From JAJUJL01 sp041736465 (GTDB taxonomy: Bacteria > Chloroflexota > Anaerolineae > Anaerolineales > UBA4823), in NCBI GenBank assembly GCA_041736465.1, contig JBGSTO010000299.1, forward strand, positions 1 through 7,337: a DNA stretch of 7,337 nt. Reading direction: 5' to 3'. This document shows positions 5,156-7,337 of the stretch, piece after piece (positions within the stretch are counted from its first letter, which is position 1; every line of letters starts with the position of its first letter). The translations under genes were made by a program, and so were the position numbers. The notes below the pieces were generated by a model. The model was not told where the DNA came from. It saw only the letters and a program-made list of their open reading frames with translations, and made no database searches.

Positions 5156-5308
5156 GTTTACCTCCTGTGTCCTTTCGAATTTGGTCTGTACTTGCCTGAC
5201 GATGCGCTCATTCTATTCGCAACACAGTCGGGCGGCATTGACCGAAAGGGACATTCTCGCGGGGAGGCAGGTGTATTTTCAGGGTGTATATTCGGGGTTC
5301 GCGAGGGG
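5156..5308. other. Intergenic region between LuxR regulator and cupin gene
   Basis: This 153-bp gap holds the cupin ribosome-binding site and a possible leftward -10, TAGAAT (5215-5210, minus strand), without a recognisable -35 at 16-19 bp. It also holds an imperfect direct repeat, CAGGTGTAT (5268-5276) and CAGGGTGTAT (5280-5289), centred about one helical turn apart. No clear terminator follows the LuxR stop, so read-through into the cupin gene is possible. Confidence 0.35.
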
Positions 5309-7337
5309 TTAGAGCAATCCCCACTCCCGGGCGCGGGCGATTGCCTGGGTGCGGCTGTTGACCTGCAGCTTGCGGTAGATGTTGATCGTGTGGCGTTTGG
5401 CAGTGCCGGATGAGATGTACAACTGCCCGGCAATCTCCTGGTTGCTCAGCCCGGATGCGACCAGGCGCAGCACCTCCAGCTCGCGATCAGAGAGGTGCTC
5501 GCCGTTTTCCAGGCGCAGACGTTTGGGCAGCGGCAGTTCTGCGCCGGCAGACGCCTGCCGTCCGAACAGGGCCAGCGCCGCCTCCACAAAACCCGGCACG
5601 GGGCTCGAGGCTCGGGCTGCCTCCAGCAGCGGGACCATCCCCGGACCGCTCTGCAGCAGCAGCCCCGGCATGCCGCCAGGCGCGATCCGCAGGAACAGCG
5701 GGGAGAGAGTCTCCACAGCCAACGCCTTTTTCCCCCGCTGCCAATACAGCCGGGAGAGCTCGGCGCGCGCATTCGCCATCAGCAGGCTGTGACGAAACGA
5801 TTCCTGAATCTCCAGCGCCTGGCGCAGCGCGGCTTCAGCCTGCTCCATCTGCCCGTTTTGCGCGGCGGCCAGCGCCTCCAGCATAAGGCGCGCAGCAGCC
5901 ACATCCGGCACTTCATAGGCGATGTGCTCGTTTTGCAAACGCCGCTGAGCGGCAGTCACCAGGTGCGGGTGTCCCTGGCGCGCCGCCCCCAGGGCGCTCA
6001 AATACAGGTAAGCGGCCAAAAACTGGCGGCGGGTCAGCACTTCTGAGACGCGCTCCAGACACTGCTCCAGGTAGGCGGTGAAACCATCCAGATCGGAACG
6101 GTGCAGCAGATCGAACAGCAGCACATGGTCGACAAAGATGTCGAGGTGGGCGAAGCCGCCCAGCTCGTCGCAAATCCGGCGCGCCTCGAGAGCAGATTGC
6201 CTGGCCTCCTCCAGGCGCGCCTGCAAGAAATACAGGTAGCCCAGGTACGCCCTGGCGGCAGCCTGCAAGGGGCCGGCTTCCTGTCCAAAGCGGCTCAGCG
6301 CCTGCAGGCAGAAGGATTCGAGCAGCCGGACACCATCTGGGATGAAGGCCAGCTGCGGCCCGATGCTCATCGCCAGATTGAGCCAATCGCCGGGTTGGCT
6401 GGAACGCTGCACCTCGAACAGCAGGGGCGGGAATTGGGCTTCGACCATACCCCAATCGCGGAGGTAGTAAGCCGTCCAGAGCTGATTGAGGCGCGCCTTG
6501 ACGCGCCGGTCGCTGGAGAGCGGGCGCAAGAGCAGCTGTTCCAGCGCAGCCTGGGCTTTGCCAGTCTGCGCCAGGCAGGTGTAGATCTCACCCATCTGGG
6601 CCAGGGCTTCGGTTTGCCCGTCTTCATCCTGGTTGCTCTCCATCCGGGGGAGGATGCCCTCGAGGTGGGGCAGGGCAGAGTCGTAGCAGCCGCGCTGGAT
6701 GGCTTCCGCGCTGAGCACAAGGTTGAGCCAGGGATGGCTACTGCGCTCGCCCTCGGGGATCTGGCGAATCCAGCGCACCAGCTGGCCGAGCTGCCCGCCA
6801 GTCAGGCGCTGCCGCCCCATAGCCTCGACAAGGCGGATAGCAGGCTCCCATAACCCGGCTTCCAGGGCATAATGGATGCGGCGTGCCGGGTCGGGATGGG
6901 CTTCGACCGCCCGGTGATACAGCTCAGGCAGGCGCTCGGGCAGCCTGCGCCTTAACTCTTGCTGCAAAAATTCGGCAAACAGGGCATGGTAGCGGTAGGT
7001 CGGCTCCACCAGCCGCAGGCCTGTTCGTTTCTCCCGATCTCCACCGCAATCTTCGCCGGGCGGCAAAGCCTCGTTCAGCGCCAGAAAAAGGTTGCGGCGG
7101 TAGATGGCTTCCAGCAGCTCGCCCGCAGTGGGGCGCCCGGTGACGGCCCGGCAGAGAGACGGGGTCAGCTCCAGCAGGAAGGAAGTTTCCAGCAAGAACT
7201 GCTGCAAGTCCGGCGGCTGCTGCAGAAAAACCTCCTGCATCAAAAAGTCGAAGATGTGGCGCTGCCCGTGTTCGAGGCGGGCGAACAGCGCCCGGCGCGC
7301 TTCTGGACCGGGCGCCTGGTCGAGCGACAGCGCCAGC
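5309..7337 (-). CDS. MalT-like (LAL-type) LuxR-family transcriptional regulator, C-terminal part
   Basis: The frame is open from the right edge to the TAA at 5311-5309, giving 675 visible residues; the N-terminus, including the P-loop ATPase domain expected in this family, lies outside. The visible part begins with LALSLDQAPG and then FDFLMQEVFLQQPPDLQQFL, the helical region that follows the ATPase in MalT-like proteins (usual form: LxEEVLxxQPPExQxFLL). YRYHALFAEFLQQELRRRLPE follows about 100 residues in. Residues of about 130-570 form an Ala/Leu-rich alpha-solenoid of TPR-like helical pairs, the presumed ligand- or partner-sensing part. The last 61 residues (5312-5494) are a LuxR-type helix-turn-helix: LSDRELEVLRLVASGLSNQE, then IAGQLYISSGTAKRHTINIY and RKLQVNSRTQAI, all classic positions. 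Members are ATP-dependent activators of about 850-950 residues. The cupin and SRPBCC genes downstream are plausible but unproven targets. The in-frame TTG/ATG at 7243-7238 is internal, not the start. Confidence 0.93.
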   Translation of the reverse strand, partial: LALSLDQAPGPEARRALFARLEHGQRHIFDFLMQEVFLQQPPDLQQFLLETSFLLELTPSLCRAVTGRPTAGELLEAIYRRNLFLALNEALPPGEDCGGDREKRTGLRLVEPTYRYHALFAEFLQQELRRRLPERLPELYHRAVEAHPDPARRIHYALEAGLWEPAIRLVEAMGRQRLTGGQLGQLVRWIRQIPEGERSSHPWLNLVLSAEAIQRGCYDSALPHLEGILPRMESNQDEDGQTEALAQMGEIYTCLAQTGKAQAALEQLLLRPLSSDRRVKARLNQLWTAYYLRDWGMVEAQFPPLLFEVQRSSQPGDWLNLAMSIGPQLAFIPDGVRLLESFCLQALSRFGQEAGPLQAAARAYLGYLYFLQARLEEARQSALEARRICDELGGFAHLDIFVDHVLLFDLLHRSDLDGFTAYLEQCLERVSEVLTRRQFLAAYLYLSALGAARQGHPHLVTAAQRRLQNEHIAYEVPDVAAARLMLEALAAAQNGQMEQAEAALRQALEIQESFRHSLLMANARAELSRLYWQRGKKALAVETLSPLFLRIAPGGMPGLLLQSGPGMVPLLEAARASSPVPGFVEAALALFGRQASAGAELPLPKRLRLENGEHLSDRELEVLRLVASGLSNQEIAGQLYISSGTAKRHTINIYRKLQVNSRTQAIARAREWGLL

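Noticed and set aside
6101..6853. A 250-codon plus-strand frame inside the LuxR regulator
   Set aside because: It is antisense to the helical-repeat region, whose Leu/Ala/Gln codons give long open antisense frames in GC-rich DNA; there is no ribosome-binding site or domain.

Overview
The window is a GC-rich bacterial chromosome segment. Its gene content suggests a member of the Chloroflexota, probably Anaerolineae-like: a Thr/Pro-linker lipoprotein with an NBR1-type Ig-like domain, a large MalT-like LuxR regulator with a helical-repeat middle, and a GctA-type CoA-transferase subunit with an N-terminal extension. This taxonomic guess is inference from family recall; no rRNA or other marker gene is present.

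Layout. Positions 1-2724 hold a minus-strand cluster read right to left: CoA-transferase subunit A (GTG start at 2724), CoA-transferase subunit B (3 nt after the A stop, with the A stop codon inside the B ribosome-binding site), and a polytopic membrane protein cut by the left edge. Positions 2725-3026 are a divergent intergenic region. It holds a TATAAT -10 for the CoA-transferase operon, a REPIN-like pair of inverted hairpins, a third small hairpin, and a second TATAAT facing right. Positions 3027-4018 read rightward: a 76-residue Rossmann-like fragment, then the lipoprotein. Positions 4019-4162, between convergent genes, are packed with a palindromic repeat built on TCAGGATGACA. Positions 4163-7337 are all minus strand: a MalT-like LuxR regulator whose ATPase end lies beyond the right edge, then a cupin protein, then an SRPBCC protein. 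A terminator-like hairpin lies between cupin and SRPBCC.

How the genes may work together. The two CoA-transferase subunits should form one heteromeric enzyme. Subunit B keeps the glutamate that aligns with the catalytic Glu54 of Acidaminococcus glutaconate CoA-transferase, so true transferase chemistry is likely; the substrate cannot be read from the sequence. The LuxR-cupin-SRPBCC run could be a regulator with small ligand-binding targets, but that is inferred from order and strand only.

I found no complete new system such as a defence island, CRISPR array, phage or biosynthetic cluster. The most notable non-coding signals are the REPIN-like pair with three compensatory base-pair differences, the multi-fold TCAGGATGACA array, and the attenuator-like hairpin in front of the SRPBCC gene.
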